In this document: positions 8,080 to 16,310 of the stretch, piece by piece | Numbering within the stretch: position 1 is the stretch's first letter | Layout of the letters: each line of letters starts with the position of its first letter | NCBI GenBank assembly: GCA_902491375.1 | Contig: CABUHE010000001.1 | Span: 62,001-126,000, forward strand | Source of the DNA: an uncultured Prevotella sp. | Lineage (GTDB): Bacteria > Bacteroidota > Bacteroidia > Bacteroidales > Bacteroidaceae | Reading direction: 5' to 3' | DNA length: 64,000 nt | Made by a program: the position numbers and the translations under genes | Notes under the pieces: generated by a model | The model's input: the letters and a program-made list of their open reading frames with translations, nothing else | What the model was told of the DNA's origin: nothing | Database searches by the model: none

Positions 8080-8499
8080 TTATTTCCTTACAAACGTCAG
8101 CGAGCCTGGTATCTTCTGCCATTTACCCTTTACGGCAAATTTCAAGGTGCTTCCGTCAAGTTTTTTGTACGAGTATGTGCCGTCTTTGTTCAGCTTCACT
8201 TCTGCCGTGAAGTCCTCGCTGCCGTAGTCGTTTACCACGTCTATGCGTGCGGTGTTCTCGCCTGTTATTTCCGAAGAGATTATAATCCATGTCGATCTGC
8301 TCTGTGTTGAGGCTATGTAGCCGTCAACCTCGCCCAACACACTCTGTCCGGGAACGGTCAGGTTTTTGTCGTGCAGGTTCATGCGGATGTATATTTTATA
8401 CTCGTCGTTGCTTATTGTAACGTCGAAAGGACGGTGGCTCTGGGCGGCGGCGAGCAGCGGCATCAGCACCGCCAGCAGTGTGAATATGGTCTTTCTCAT
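8080..8499 (-). CDS. Small secreted protein of unknown function
   Basis: A 139-residue protein with a clear Sec signal peptide (MRKTIFTLLAVLMPLLAAAQ) and a beta-rich mature part (about 119 residues) without cysteines. I do not recognise a family. The alternating pattern and the closing KWQKIPGSLTFVRK look like a small beta-barrel or sandwich. It is probably periplasmic. It is convergent with the Nudix gene and divergent from the metal ATPase; the region upstream carries the first 22-base repeat array. Confidence 0.7.
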   Translation of the reverse strand: MRKTIFTLLAVLMPLLAAAQSHRPFDVTISNDEYKIYIRMNLHDKNLTVPGQSVLGEVDGYIASTQSRSTWIIISSEITGENTARIDVVNDYGSEDFTAEVKLNKDGTYSYKKLDGSTLKFAVKGKWQKIPGSLTFVRK

Positions 8500-8577
8500 A
8501 AGTCTTGATGTTTTTCTGCAAAAATAATCAGTTTTCGTGTAAAACCGATTTCATGTCATGCAAAGTTTTCTTAAAAT

Positions 8578-8665
8578 GCGAAAGACCGTCTTTTGCGTTG
8601 TTAAAGGTGGTCTTTTGCGCTCCCGTTTGGCATCTTTCATAGTCTGAAAGAGCATCTTTTGTATG
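8578..8665. repeat. 22-base palindromic repeat array A (4 units)
   Basis: Four units with the CTTT core at 8590, 8612, 8634 and 8656, exactly 22 bases apart. Units fit the loose consensus TGNAAAGANGNNCTTTTGC, each an imperfect palindrome. Unit 1 (AAAGACC) and unit 2 (GGTCTTT) are complementary to each other, as are unit 3 (GCATCTTTCA) and unit 4 (TGAAAGAGC). It lies between the divergent genes at 8080-8499 and 8785-10647. Confidence 0.85.
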
Positions 8666-8742
8666 ACTGTCTGTAATCAGCTGATTGTCAATAATTTAAC
8701 TCTGTTGTTGCAGTTTGCAACCGAGTTGCAATCGTTTTGCCG

Positions 8743-8750
8743 TAATTTTG
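8743..8750 (+). promoter_or_regulatory. Promoter -7 element of the metal ATPase gene
   Basis: TAATTTTG matches TAnnTTTG and lies 34 bases before the ATG at 8785. A TTTG exists at 8714-8717, but the 25-base spacing is longer than usual. Confidence 0.5.
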
Positions 8751-8784
8751 CGGCTGTAAAGAAGAAATTTAAACATTCAGATAT

Positions 8785-10647
8785 ATGGAAGAAAGAAATT
8801 TTCTAAAGCCGGCCGTCTCATTGGCAATGCTCCTTGCAGGCATCATAATGTCTGCCGCAGGGGTTGAGTGGTTCGCTTCTCAGACGGTAAGGCTCTTGTG
8901 GTATGTCGTAGCTTTCCTGCCCGTAGGACTTGGAGTAATGAAAGAAGCGTGGGAGCATGCCGCTAAGGGCGACGTGTTCAGTGAGTTCATGCTGATGAGC
9001 GTAGCATCGATTGGTGCGTTTGTCATTGGCGAATATCCTGAAGCCGTAGCCGTTATGCTGTTCTATTGCATAGGTGAAACTCTTCAGGACATGGCTGTCG
9101 ACCGTGCGCGCGATAATATAAAGAGTCTTATGGAGTTCCGTCCCGACCATGCTTCGGTAGTATCAGGCCAGTCAGTAGTTGTAAAGGCTCCTGCCGATGT
9201 GCGTCCGGGCGACATCATTGAGGTGAAGCCGGGCGAGCGTGTACCGCTCGACGGCGAGCTTATAGGCAGTGCTGCGGCGTTCAACACGGCAGCATTGACA
9301 GGCGAGAGCGTACCCCGCACGATAGAGCAGGGCGGCGAGGTGCTGGCAGGAATGATTTCATCTGACAGCGTGGTGCGCCTGCGTGTGCTGCGCCCGGAGA
9401 GCCAGAGTGCCGTTTCGCGCATATTGTCAATGGTCGAGGAGGCATCCGAGCGCAAGGCTCCTGCCGAACTTTTCATCCGCAAGTTTGCCCGCATTTATAC
9501 GCCGGTGGTAATCGCCCTTGCAGTGCTTACGGTCGTTGTGCCGTGGCTGTGGTCGCTGGCCGATGCAGGCTTTGCCTACGATTTTGACACATGGTTTTAC
9601 CGTGCGCTGATATTCCTTGTAATATCTTGCCCTTGCGCGTTGGTTATCAGCGTGCCGCTGAGCTACTTCGGAGGTATAGGCGCGGCCTCGAAGCATGGCA
9701 TACTCTTCAAGGGCGGCAATTATCTTGACGCTATAACACATATCGACACTGTAGTGTTTGACAAGACAGGAACGCTGACAACCGGTGAGTTTACTGTGGT
9801 ACGTGTCGACGGTGAAGACCGCGACAGCCTTATAGACTCTGTCGCAGCAATCGAGCGAGGCAGCAACCACCCGATAGCCAAAGCTATCGTTGCCGCTGCA
9901 AAGAACGCTAATCTGACCGCAACAGATGTGAAAGACGTGCCCGGATACGGCTTGACGGCCGTGGTAGACGGCCACTGCTGGGCTGTCGGTACGCTCAAAC
10001 TGCTTGAACGCGAGGGCGTGGCTTATCCGGCAGAGTTGGCTTCCGTGCCTGAGACTATTGTCGCGTGCGCCAAAGACGGACGTTATGAAGGCTGCCTGTT
10101 CCTTGCCGATACGCTGAAAGAAGATGCCTGCCGTGCGGTCAGTCAGCTGCGACAGAACGGCGTAGGACGTGTTGAGATACTCTCAGGCGACAAGCAGGCG
10201 TTGGTAGACCGTGTTGCCGGCGAGCTGAAAGTTGACAAGGGTTATGGCGATCTTTTGCCTGAAGGCAAGGTTAGCCACATAGATGAGGCACGCCGTGGAG
10301 GCCGCAAGGTTGCCTTCGTAGGCGACGGAATAAACGACGCTCCTGTGCTTGCGCTCAGCGATGTGGGCATTGCTATGGGCGCGCTCGGTGCCGATATGGC
10401 TATTGAGACGGCCGACGTGGTGATACAGACTGACCAGCCTTCAAAGGTGGCTGCCGCCATACGCATAGGTCGTCTCACACGCCGCATAGTAGCCCAGAAC
10501 ATAACTTTCGCCATCGGAGTGAAGGTCTTGGTAATGGCTTTGGGACTTGCCGGCATGGCAAACCTCTGGGGTGCGGTGTTCGCAGATGTTGGTGTGGCTC
10601 TGCTTGCAGTGCTTAATTCAACGAGAATTTTCTTCCATAATAAATAA
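8785..10647 (+). CDS. P1B-type metal-exporting ATPase (Zn/Cd/Pb type)
   Basis: A 620-residue inner-membrane pump. In order: N-terminal membrane helices, actuator domain with TGES (near residue 172), the metal-binding CPC in the membrane (residues 282-284), the phosphorylation motif DKTGTLT (Asp 326), the HP dipeptide in GSNHPIA and the hinge GDGINDAP. The last helix pair contains ADVGVALL (Asp 601), matching the D-x-G signature of the ZntA-like P1B-2 group, which points to Zn, Cd or Pb export rather than copper. There is no N-terminal heavy-metal-associated domain, so it is shorter than ZntA. A Fur-family regulator gene follows 184 bases downstream, a natural partner for metal control. Confidence 0.92.
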   Translation: MEERNFLKPAVSLAMLLAGIIMSAAGVEWFASQTVRLLWYVVAFLPVGLGVMKEAWEHAAKGDVFSEFMLMSVASIGAFVIGEYPEAVAVMLFYCIGETLQDMAVDRARDNIKSLMEFRPDHASVVSGQSVVVKAPADVRPGDIIEVKPGERVPLDGELIGSAAAFNTAALTGESVPRTIEQGGEVLAGMISSDSVVRLRVLRPESQSAVSRILSMVEEASERKAPAELFIRKFARIYTPVVIALAVLTVVVPWLWSLADAGFAYDFDTWFYRALIFLVISCPCALVISVPLSYFGGIGAASKHGILFKGGNYLDAITHIDTVVFDKTGTLTTGEFTVVRVDGEDRDSLIDSVAAIERGSNHPIAKAIVAAAKNANLTATDVKDVPGYGLTAVVDGHCWAVGTLKLLEREGVAYPAELASVPETIVACAKDGRYEGCLFLADTLKEDACRAVSQLRQNGVGRVEILSGDKQALVDRVAGELKVDKGYGDLLPEGKVSHIDEARRGGRKVAFVGDGINDAPVLALSDVGIAMGALGADMAIETADVVIQTDQPSKVAAAIRIGRLTRRIVAQNITFAIGVKVLVMALGLAGMANLWGAVFADVGVALLAVLNSTRIFFHNK

Positions 10648-10793
10648 AGACAGAAGATTTTATAATTAAATTATCAGTGTTATATGTCGTTACCGTCGGT
10701 AGGATGCAGTGCTGTAAATTGCTGTCTTGCCGGCGGTATTTGCGCTTTTATATGGAAAGTGATTTGCTGATAAAAATAAAATGTTCTCATTTC

Positions 10794-10824
10794 TTGGCTT
10801 TTAGACCAATAATCCTTACTTTTG
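10794..10824 (+). promoter_or_regulatory. Promoter of the Fur-family gene
   Basis: TTGG (10794-10797, one mismatch to TTTG), 19 bases, TACTTTTG (10817-10824). The -7 box ends only 7 bases before the ATG at 10832, so the transcript should start at or next to the start codon. The rest of 10648-10831 shows nothing else. Confidence 0.65.
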
Positions 10825-10831
10825 CAGATGT

Positions 10832-11281
10832 ATGGTTGATGAGAATTTTTATGTTGAAAAGCTACTCCACCGTGGTATAAAACCTACAGCGACACGACTG
10901 CTTATACTTCGACAGATGTTCAGGGGCGATGAGACTGTGTCACTGCCGCAGCTTGAGAAACTGCTGCCGACGGTCGACAAGAGTACTATCTCGCGCACTC
11001 TTGGTGTGTTTCTGATGAATAAGCTGATACATGTTGTCGACGACGGAACGGGCTGTCTGAAGTACAATGTATGCTCTGACGACTGCGACTGCGGCGTTGA
11101 CGATGAGCATACACATTTCTATTGCGAGAGCTGTCACCGCACATTCTGTCTTAAAAGAATACATGTGCCGGTGGTGCAGTTGCCTGACGGCTTCCGCCTT
11201 AACAGTATAAACTATGTTGTAAAAGGGCTTTGTCCCGAATGTGCGGAGAAGGAAGACATTCGGGATGGAGTGATAAAATAA
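10832..11281 (+). CDS. Fur-family metal-responsive transcription regulator
   Basis: A 149-residue cytoplasmic repressor-type protein. The N-terminal winged helix includes GIKPTATRLLIL and the recognition helix region DKSTISRTLGVF. The C-terminal dimerisation and metal domain has HTHFYCESCH and a late CPEC, giving two CxxC pairs for structural zinc. Whether it senses Zn, Fe or peroxide cannot be decided here; the adjoining Zn/Cd-type exporter suggests zinc (Zur-like), an inference from context. The promoter lies almost on top of the start codon, so the mRNA is probably leaderless or nearly so. A bidirectional terminator starts at its last base. Confidence 0.88.
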   Translation: MVDENFYVEKLLHRGIKPTATRLLILRQMFRGDETVSLPQLEKLLPTVDKSTISRTLGVFLMNKLIHVVDDGTGCLKYNVCSDDCDCGVDDEHTHFYCESCHRTFCLKRIHVPVVQLPDGFRLNSINYVVKGLCPECAEKEDIRDGVIK

Positions 11282-11318
11282 AGGAGTTAGAGCCGTTTCG
11301 CGCTTTAACTCCTTTTGT
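11281..11318. terminator. Bidirectional intrinsic terminator
   Basis: AAGGAGTTA (11281-11289) pairs with TAACTCCTT (11306-11314), with AGC/GCT continuing inside and T-rich sequence after it. It sits between the convergent Fur-family gene and the DUF3332 gene (stop at 11324). Confidence 0.85.
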
Positions 11319-11323
11319 TTTGC

Positions 11324-11875
11324 TTATCTGAAAGCGAAGTATGTTCCGCCGTTTACAGCCATGCGGGCTTCATAAAGGCCCTGCTCGTTGAGCGAAACGT
11401 CGGTTGTCTTGCCGTTTTCAAGATATATTTCAGCTGTATCTTTGTCTTTAATCTTGAGTATAGGAGTAGTCTTTCCGTCCTGTACCATTGCCCATACGTC
11501 AGTCTTTTCGTCATGTGCGAACTTCACGGTCTTGCCGTCCGGACCCTTTATTTCATAACCGTCTTTAAGTGTGGTTATGGTATACAGCTTGCCGTCTTTA
11601 CCTGTAACAGTCTGTGTCTTGCCTATATCAGCACTGACAGGGTTGGATCCTGACCAGAATTCTATGGTGTTAAGGATGAACAGGTCAGCAACTCCGCACA
11701 GTGCGTAAGCCGGCGAAATGACAATGAAAATAAGCTCATTGAGGAACTTGTTGCCGGTCGCATCCTTGTTCCATGCAAGTACTTTGTTGAACAGTCCGAA
11801 AGAACCGATGCAAGAATTGAGCATGAACGCGCCCGCGATGAGGCAGGTTAGCGTTTTAAGAGTCTTGTTGTACAT
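11324..11875 (-). CDS. DUF3332 family lipoprotein
   Basis: A 183-residue protein with a lipoprotein signal (lipobox LNSC, Cys 22). The conserved region FGLFNKVLAWNK...FLNELIFIVISPAYALCGVADLFILNTIEFWSG is characteristic of DUF3332 proteins: a short hydrophobic pair of segments after the lipid anchor. It is followed by a soluble part with repeated K-D-G-K turns (GKDGKLYTITTLKDG, GPDGKTVKF). Function is unknown in the family. The promoter region carries a 14-bp perfect palindrome. Confidence 0.85.
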   Translation of the reverse strand: MYNKTLKTLTCLIAGAFMLNSCIGSFGLFNKVLAWNKDATGNKFLNELIFIVISPAYALCGVADLFILNTIEFWSGSNPVSADIGKTQTVTGKDGKLYTITTLKDGYEIKGPDGKTVKFAHDEKTDVWAMVQDGKTTPILKIKDKDTAEIYLENGKTTDVSLNEQGLYEARMAVNGGTYFAFR

Positions 11876-11894
11876 GTTGTTAATGTTTTAATGG

Positions 11895-11914
11895 TGTAAC
11901 ATGTTACAAAACTA
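11895..11914 (-). promoter_or_regulatory. Promoter -7 element with overlapping palindrome, DUF3332 gene
   Basis: The minus strand reads TAGTTTTG (11914-11907). It overlaps by two bases a perfect 14-bp palindrome, TGTAACATGTTACA (11895-11908), placed where transcription should start, 20 bases before the ATG. That position fits an operator, but no regulator is identified. Confidence 0.5.
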
Positions 11915-11949
11915 ATGATTCTGAATCTAATCGTGTAAGAAATAGTCAT

Positions 11950-11993
11950 AAAAAAACAAAAAAAGCCTGTTATCTATAAATATAACAGACTTT
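11950..11993 (-). terminator. Intrinsic terminator of the dapB-WbqC gene row
   Basis: On the minus strand AAAGTCTGTTAT (11993-11982) pairs with ATAACAGGCTTT (11973-11962), one mismatch, followed by a T-rich run. The stop codon of the WbqC-family gene (11976-11974) lies in the loop, so its last codons form the left arm. Confidence 0.85.
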
Positions 11994-12627
11994 CGTTGCC
12001 CATATTGAATAAAAGGTCAAGTATGCTGAGGTTTGGAGCGAAGCCGTATTTGTGTTCATACACCTGGTAATAGCGGCGTGGAACAAACTCTTCGTCTGGC
12101 AGCGGATGCTTCGGCCGTATGGCGTCGCGGAAGTCTGCCGTGCCGTTCAGTGCTTCACTGTCAGCCGGAATGTATTCAGTTGTCGGGCTTATGGCAGGCT
12201 CAAAGCCTATAAGTTCGCACATCTTGGCGCATATTTCGGCGTTGAAGTCGTAAAGGAATGTCCACTTACGCTCGAAGAACGGACGTATGTCGTCAGCATA
12301 AAACTCAAAGAACGGCGACTCTCCGTAGGCACTCATCAGGGCGTTCCAGTGCAGATGGCGCCAGTTGCCGTGGTCGCTTATGCGCACGTCTTTCATCATA
12401 CATTTGACAGATTGGCTGCTTTCGCCGTCCAGAGTTGTGGCTGTTGTGCGCTCAACAGGCACAGTCAGCGCCTGCAAACCGTTGGCAGCGGCAATCATGC
12501 AGCGGTTTCTGTACGTCTGTTTTATGAAGTTGTCGCAGGCTTCCACCTGTACTTTGTCGTATCTGTACAGCTTCTGATACCATTGTATCGGGCCGAAATA
12601 AGTTGTAGAGAGTAGTGCTTGTGACAT
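11974..12627 (-). CDS. WbqC-like family protein
   Basis: A 217-residue cytoplasmic protein matching the WbqC family by its start (STTYFGPIQWYQKLYRYDKVQVEACDNFIKQTYRNRC), the IAAANGLQALTVPVE segment and a tryptophan- and tyrosine-rich middle. WbqC proteins occur in O-antigen clusters and, in Bacteroidota, beside signal peptidase genes; the biochemical role is unsettled. It is the last gene of the minus-strand row dapB, lepB, signal peptidase-like gene, with 74 bases before it. Its stop codon lies inside the terminator loop. Confidence 0.85.
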   Translation of the reverse strand: MSQALLSTTYFGPIQWYQKLYRYDKVQVEACDNFIKQTYRNRCMIAAANGLQALTVPVERTTATTLDGESSQSVKCMMKDVRISDHGNWRHLHWNALMSAYGESPFFEFYADDIRPFFERKWTFLYDFNAEICAKMCELIGFEPAISPTTEYIPADSEALNGTADFRDAIRPKHPLPDEEFVPRRYYQVYEHKYGFAPNLSILDLLFNMGNESLLYL

Positions 12628-12701
12628 TGAAATGAGTTTGTCGGGATTGTTGCGGCGGTGCTTTTATCGTGTCGCCAGCGGGCAGTGGCGCCCTTGTATG
12701 G

Positions 12702-13385
12702 TTATTTTTTGATGAAAAGAAGCTTCCTGTCTTTGCGCAGACTGCGTGTTATTGGTTTTGACTCGTCGACAGAATACAGCAGCATGGTTACCTTTCCGAT
12801 GACGTGAGTCTCAGGAACAAGACCGAAAAGTCTGGAGTCGCTCTTGTCGTCTGACCGTCCTGACCTGAACCAGTAGTAATCGTTGGCGAATATGGCGCAC
12901 TTTGTTTCCTTGCCGTCTACGTACAGTCTGTTGTCTTTTACGTATGCCTTGCGCCCCTCAAAGCGGTTGTATAGGAAGCTGAGAAACTGTGCATTGTATG
13001 GCGTAACACGGCATGGCGTATCCTTGCCGGGCACCATTATGCGTGCGTTTCCTATCCTTACGGTATCTCCGGGCACGCCTGTGCAGTAGTATGCGAGCGT
13101 CTTTCTGTGTGATACTGAGCGTGCGGTGTCAGCCGGATTGTTGAATACGGCGAGGTCGCCGCGCTCAACCTGCGAGCCGAACCAGCGTGTGTATCTGAAC
13201 AGTCCGCCGCCACCTGTGCGCAGACCATAACTCCACCTGTTCACCAATACACGGTCGCCGTTGACAAAGCAAGGCTCCAGAGCAGTTCCGCTTACCGTAT
13301 ATACGGTGAACACCAGCGCACGGAAAGTCAACATCAGCAAGATTGTGACTACCAACGCTATCACAAACTTGAGCGCATTGTTCAT
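12702..13385 (-). CDS. Signal peptidase I-like protein lacking the catalytic Ser and Lys
   Basis: A 227-residue S26-family protein with one N-terminal membrane segment and the bulk in the periplasm. I take the ATG at 13385; a GTG seven codons upstream is possible. The family boxes are recognisable but degenerate: the nucleophile box reads VSGTALEPCF, with Ala 35 where the neighbouring active enzyme has its serine (SSSLEKSL). The lysine box reads AYYCTGVPGD, with Tyr 99 where the neighbour has lysine (VKRCVGLPG). Codons GCT and TAC are unambiguous. The rest (NDYYWFRSGRSDDKSDSRLFGLVPETHVIGKV) matches the conserved S26 C-terminal box. It probably cannot cleave signal peptides by the usual Ser/Lys dyad and may be a regulatory or structural partner of the upstream enzyme. 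Confidence 0.85.
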   Translation of the reverse strand: MNNALKFVIALVVTILLMLTFRALVFTVYTVSGTALEPCFVNGDRVLVNRWSYGLRTGGGGLFRYTRWFGSQVERGDLAVFNNPADTARSVSHRKTLAYYCTGVPGDTVRIGNARIMVPGKDTPCRVTPYNAQFLSFLYNRFEGRKAYVKDNRLYVDGKETKCAIFANDYYWFRSGRSDDKSDSRLFGLVPETHVIGKVTMLLYSVDESKPITRSLRKDRKLLFIKK

Positions 13386-13507
13386 GTTAAAGTAGTCGGC
13401 AGGCACGCTGCCGGACTGTTGTCCGGGCGTTTTCGGTCAGACTTCCAGAAGTCTTGCATGACGGCTTTGGCGGTCGTTAAGACCGTGCCTGCCTGCCGTC
13501 ATGTATG

Positions 13508-14944
13508 CTATTTAATGTTGTCCACCATTCTGAACAGCCTGTTCCAGCGGATACCTGAGAATCCGTGACGGTCAGGGTCGCTGCTCCACCAGATGAAGAT
13601 AGGCTTGCCCACGATGTGGTCTTCAGGCACAAAGCCCCAGTAACGGCTGTCGGCCGAGTTGTGGCGGTTGTCGCCCATCATCCAGTAATAGTCCATCTTG
13701 AACGTGTACTGGTCGGTTTGTTTGCCGTTGATGTATATTTTTCCTCCCTTGACTTGCAGGTCGTTGCCTTCGTAGACACGGATAGGACGCTCGTAGACGG
13801 CGATGTTCTTCATGTTGAGTTTTACCGTCGCGCCCTTCTTCGGAATCCATATCGGACCGTAGTTGTCGCGTGTCCAGCCTGTATTTCCGTTTAGAGGATA
13901 GAGGTCAGAGGTAGAAGCGTCGGTATTAAGTCTTATGCTCTTCACGATGTCTTTGCGTGAGCTGAGAGCCTTGACAGCCCTGCTTGTGAGCGGCATGTAG
14001 CCGTTCTGGTTGAGGCTTGTAAGGTCTTCCATGCTTATTCCGAGGTCTTTCATCATGTCGTCAGGAATAGGCTGGAGCAGCTCTATGTAGTAAGTGTATT
14101 GCACATTGTCAGGTTCCTTGTTGGGTTTGCCGTCAAGATAGATTATGCGGTTCTTTATCTGAAGCGTCTGTCCGGGCAGACCTACGCAGCGTTTCACGTA
14201 ATTCTCGCGGCGGTCTACAGGTCTTGATGAAATCTTTCCGAACGTACCTGCGTTTTCGACGATATACTCACGGCCGACGTTGTACTCTTTCTGATACCAG
14301 TCGTACTGCTGCTGTGGAGTCATCTTGGTGAAGTCAGGCGTTGACTGAAGAATCTGGCTGCCGAACGAGTAGCACATCATGTAGTAGTCGGCTGCCTGAT
14401 ACTGCTCGTTGCTTACAATCGTGTCGCCCGACGGATAGTTGAATACTACGATGTCGTTGAGCTTCACATTGCCCAGACCTTTCACTCTGCGGTAGTCCCA
14501 ATGAGGCCATTCCAGATACGACTTGCATCCCAATACGGGCAGGGTGTGCTGGGTCAGCGGCATGGTGAGCGGCGTCTCAGGAATACGCGGACCGTAGCTG
14601 ACCTTGCTGACAAAGAGGTAGTCGCCGGTGAGGAGCGACTTCTCAAGCGACGATGAAGGAATGACGTAGTTCTGGAAGAAGAACAGGTTGATGAAATAAA
14701 CTGCCACGAGGGCGAACACGATGGCGTCTACCCACGACATGATGAAGCGCACCGGCGGTTCAGAGTTCTTCCACCACTGCCAGTGAATCTTCTTCGTTAT
14801 GTACACGTCGAATATGAACGGGACAACGATAAGTCCCCACCAACTTTTTACCCAAATCAGAAACAACAGGTACAAAGCGGTCACGATGATGAACTTTGTC
14901 CATTGTTTTTTCATGTTGAGTTGTTTCCTTTCCTTGTTTTCCAT
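13508..14944 (-). CDS. lepB: Signal peptidase I
   Basis: A 478-residue inner-membrane peptidase that removes Sec and Tat signal peptides at the periplasmic face. Two or three hydrophobic segments come first (residues about 17-95), then the nucleophile box VIPSSSLEKSLLTGD (Ser 99) and, after a long insertion of about 140 residues, the lysine box YVKRCVGLPGQ (Lys 251). The C-terminal box DYYWMMGDNRHNSADSRYWG is intact. The length is more than usual because of the insertion, as in other Bacteroidota LepB proteins. An alternative start is Met 11. It is followed after 122 bases by the catalytically degenerate paralogue and preceded by dapB. Confidence 0.95.
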   Translation of the reverse strand: MENKERKQLNMKKQWTKFIIVTALYLLFLIWVKSWWGLIVVPFIFDVYITKKIHWQWWKNSEPPVRFIMSWVDAIVFALVAVYFINLFFFQNYVIPSSSLEKSLLTGDYLFVSKVSYGPRIPETPLTMPLTQHTLPVLGCKSYLEWPHWDYRRVKGLGNVKLNDIVVFNYPSGDTIVSNEQYQAADYYMMCYSFGSQILQSTPDFTKMTPQQQYDWYQKEYNVGREYIVENAGTFGKISSRPVDRRENYVKRCVGLPGQTLQIKNRIIYLDGKPNKEPDNVQYTYYIELLQPIPDDMMKDLGISMEDLTSLNQNGYMPLTSRAVKALSSRKDIVKSIRLNTDASTSDLYPLNGNTGWTRDNYGPIWIPKKGATVKLNMKNIAVYERPIRVYEGNDLQVKGGKIYINGKQTDQYTFKMDYYWMMGDNRHNSADSRYWGFVPEDHIVGKPIFIWWSSDPDRHGFSGIRWNRLFRMVDNIK

Positions 14945-15126
14945 TTTCTTTATGATAACAGTGCGCCTCCTCTTGTCCGGCTGTCTGAGCGTCTTTGCAT
15001 GTTATTGCGCGGCTATATGCCGGCATAATGCTGCGCTTAGACAACTGTACCGATATTGGTCTGCGGCGGCGCCGGTGTCTATTCTTGTCTGCTCTGCGGT
15101 GTCCGCGTTGTATGGTTTTATGCTGT

Positions 15127-15882
15127 TCAGAATTTGAACATATCGCTGATAGTCAGCAGTCCGCTGTGGTCAGCAGTGTATTCGGCTGCCAGAACAGCTC
15201 CGAGTGCGAATCCCTGACGTGAGTGTGCGTCGTGAGTTATGGTTATGCAGTCGGCCTCAGAGTCGTATTTTATTGTGTGGATGCCCGGAACTTCGCCACG
15301 TCTGATGCTGTTGATGGCAATCTCGTCGTCAGCACATTTGTCTGTTCCGCTCAGAGTGCCGTCGGCTGCAAGCATAGTGCCTTTAACCCATTTGCTCTTT
15401 CTGTCGAGGTTGTCGATAATGTCTTCGGCCAAAGTTATGGCTGTGCCGCTTGGCGCGTCGAGCTTGTGTATGTGGTGAGTCTCCTCCATTGACACGGAGT
15501 ACTGCTTGAAGCCGTTCATTATCTTGGCAAGATAACGGTTGACGGCAGAGAATATGGCAACGCCTACACTGAAGTTAGAAGCCCAGAAGAGAGTCTTTCC
15601 TTCTTCGTTGCACATACGGCGGACGTCGTCGCCGTGGTCTTTCATCCAGCCTGTCGAGCCGGATACAACCTTAACACCTTTGGCAAAAGCCTTGAGGTAA
15701 TTGCCGTAAGCTGCTGTCGGATTAGTGAACTCAATGGCTACGTCAGCTGAAGCGAAAGCCTCAGAGTCGAAGTCCTGCTGGTTATTTACGTCGATGATGC
15801 TTACTATTTCATGGCCACGGCTGAGAGCTATCTGTTCAATCATTTTGCCCATTTTACCGTAACCGATAATCGCTATTTTCAT
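15127..15882 (-). CDS. dapB: 4-hydroxy-tetrahydrodipicolinate reductase
   Basis: A 251-residue cytoplasmic enzyme of the lysine and diaminopimelate pathway, reducing HTPA with NAD(P)H. It has the N-terminal nucleotide-binding loop IIGYGKMGKMIE (residues 5-16), the SGSTGW turn, and the signature SMEETHHIHKLDAPSGTA, with the histidine pair and lysine of the active site followed by the substrate-binding loop. Length is normal. It heads the row dapB-lepB-lepB paralogue-WbqC on the minus strand. Upstream are five tandem copies of an 88-base cassette, the nearest of which supplies a complete promoter. Confidence 0.95.
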   Translation of the reverse strand: MKIAIIGYGKMGKMIEQIALSRGHEIVSIIDVNNQQDFDSEAFASADVAIEFTNPTAAYGNYLKAFAKGVKVVSGSTGWMKDHGDDVRRMCNEEGKTLFWASNFSVGVAIFSAVNRYLAKIMNGFKQYSVSMEETHHIHKLDAPSGTAITLAEDIIDNLDRKSKWVKGTMLAADGTLSGTDKCADDEIAINSIRRGEVPGIHTIKYDSEADCITITHDAHSRQGFALGAVLAAEYTADHSGLLTISDMFKF

Positions 15883-15908
15883 GTTGAAATCGTATTTTAT
15901 TCAGACTG

Positions 15909-15939
15909 CAAAGATAGTGCAAGTTGAGTGAAATGCAAA
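15909..15939 (-). promoter_or_regulatory. Proximal promoter of dapB
   Basis: On the minus strand TTTG (15939-15936), 19 bases, TATCTTTG (15916-15909): a full-consensus Bacteroidota promoter 26 bases upstream of the dapB ATG. The same pair with 19-base spacing recurs in the next two upstream cassette copies (TTTG at 16027-16024 and 16115-16112). The two most distal copies have TATCTTTTG, one T longer. Confidence 0.8.
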
Positions 15940-16310
15940 ATAAAAGCGAGAGAAACGAGCTTTTATTTTCATTTCCGAGACGCAGCCTATCTTCTTCAAA
16001 GATAGTGCAAGTTGAGAGAAATACAAAATAAAAGGGAGAGAAACGAGCTTTTATTTTTATTTCCGAGACGCAGCCTATCTTCTTCAAAGATAGTGCAAGT
16101 TGAGAGAAATACAAAATAAAAGGGAGAGAAACGAGCTTTTATTTTTATTTCCGAGACGCCGCCTATGTTATCAAAAGATAGTGCAAGTTGAGAGAAATAC
16201 AAAATAAAAGGGAGAGAAACGAGCTTTTATTTTTATTTCCGAGACGCCGCCTATGTTATCAAAAGATAGTGCAAGTTGAGAGAAATACAAAATAAAAGGG
16301 AGAGAAACGA
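15910..16310 (-). repeat. Five tandem copies of an 88-base promoter cassette
   Basis: Copies begin at 15910, 15998, 16086, 16174 and 16262, a strict 88-base period; the fifth is partial (to about 16310). In dapB orientation each carries AAGATAGG(or its variant), a CGTCTCGG segment, a hairpin (up to 11 bp in the first copy, AAAATAAAAGC/GCTTTTATTTT), TTTG and TATCTTTG. Copies 2-3 and 4-5 share variants (GCAGCCTATCTTCTT versus GCCGCCTATGTTATC), so expansion seems to have happened in steps. Apparent reading frames through this block are products of the repeat and not genes. Confidence 0.92.

Noticed and set aside
15854..16202. Short open frames on the minus strand through the dapB upstream repeats
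   Set aside because: They exist only because the 88-base repeat stays open in one frame; the peptides repeat themselves and have no start signals of their own, and the block carries promoters for dapB.
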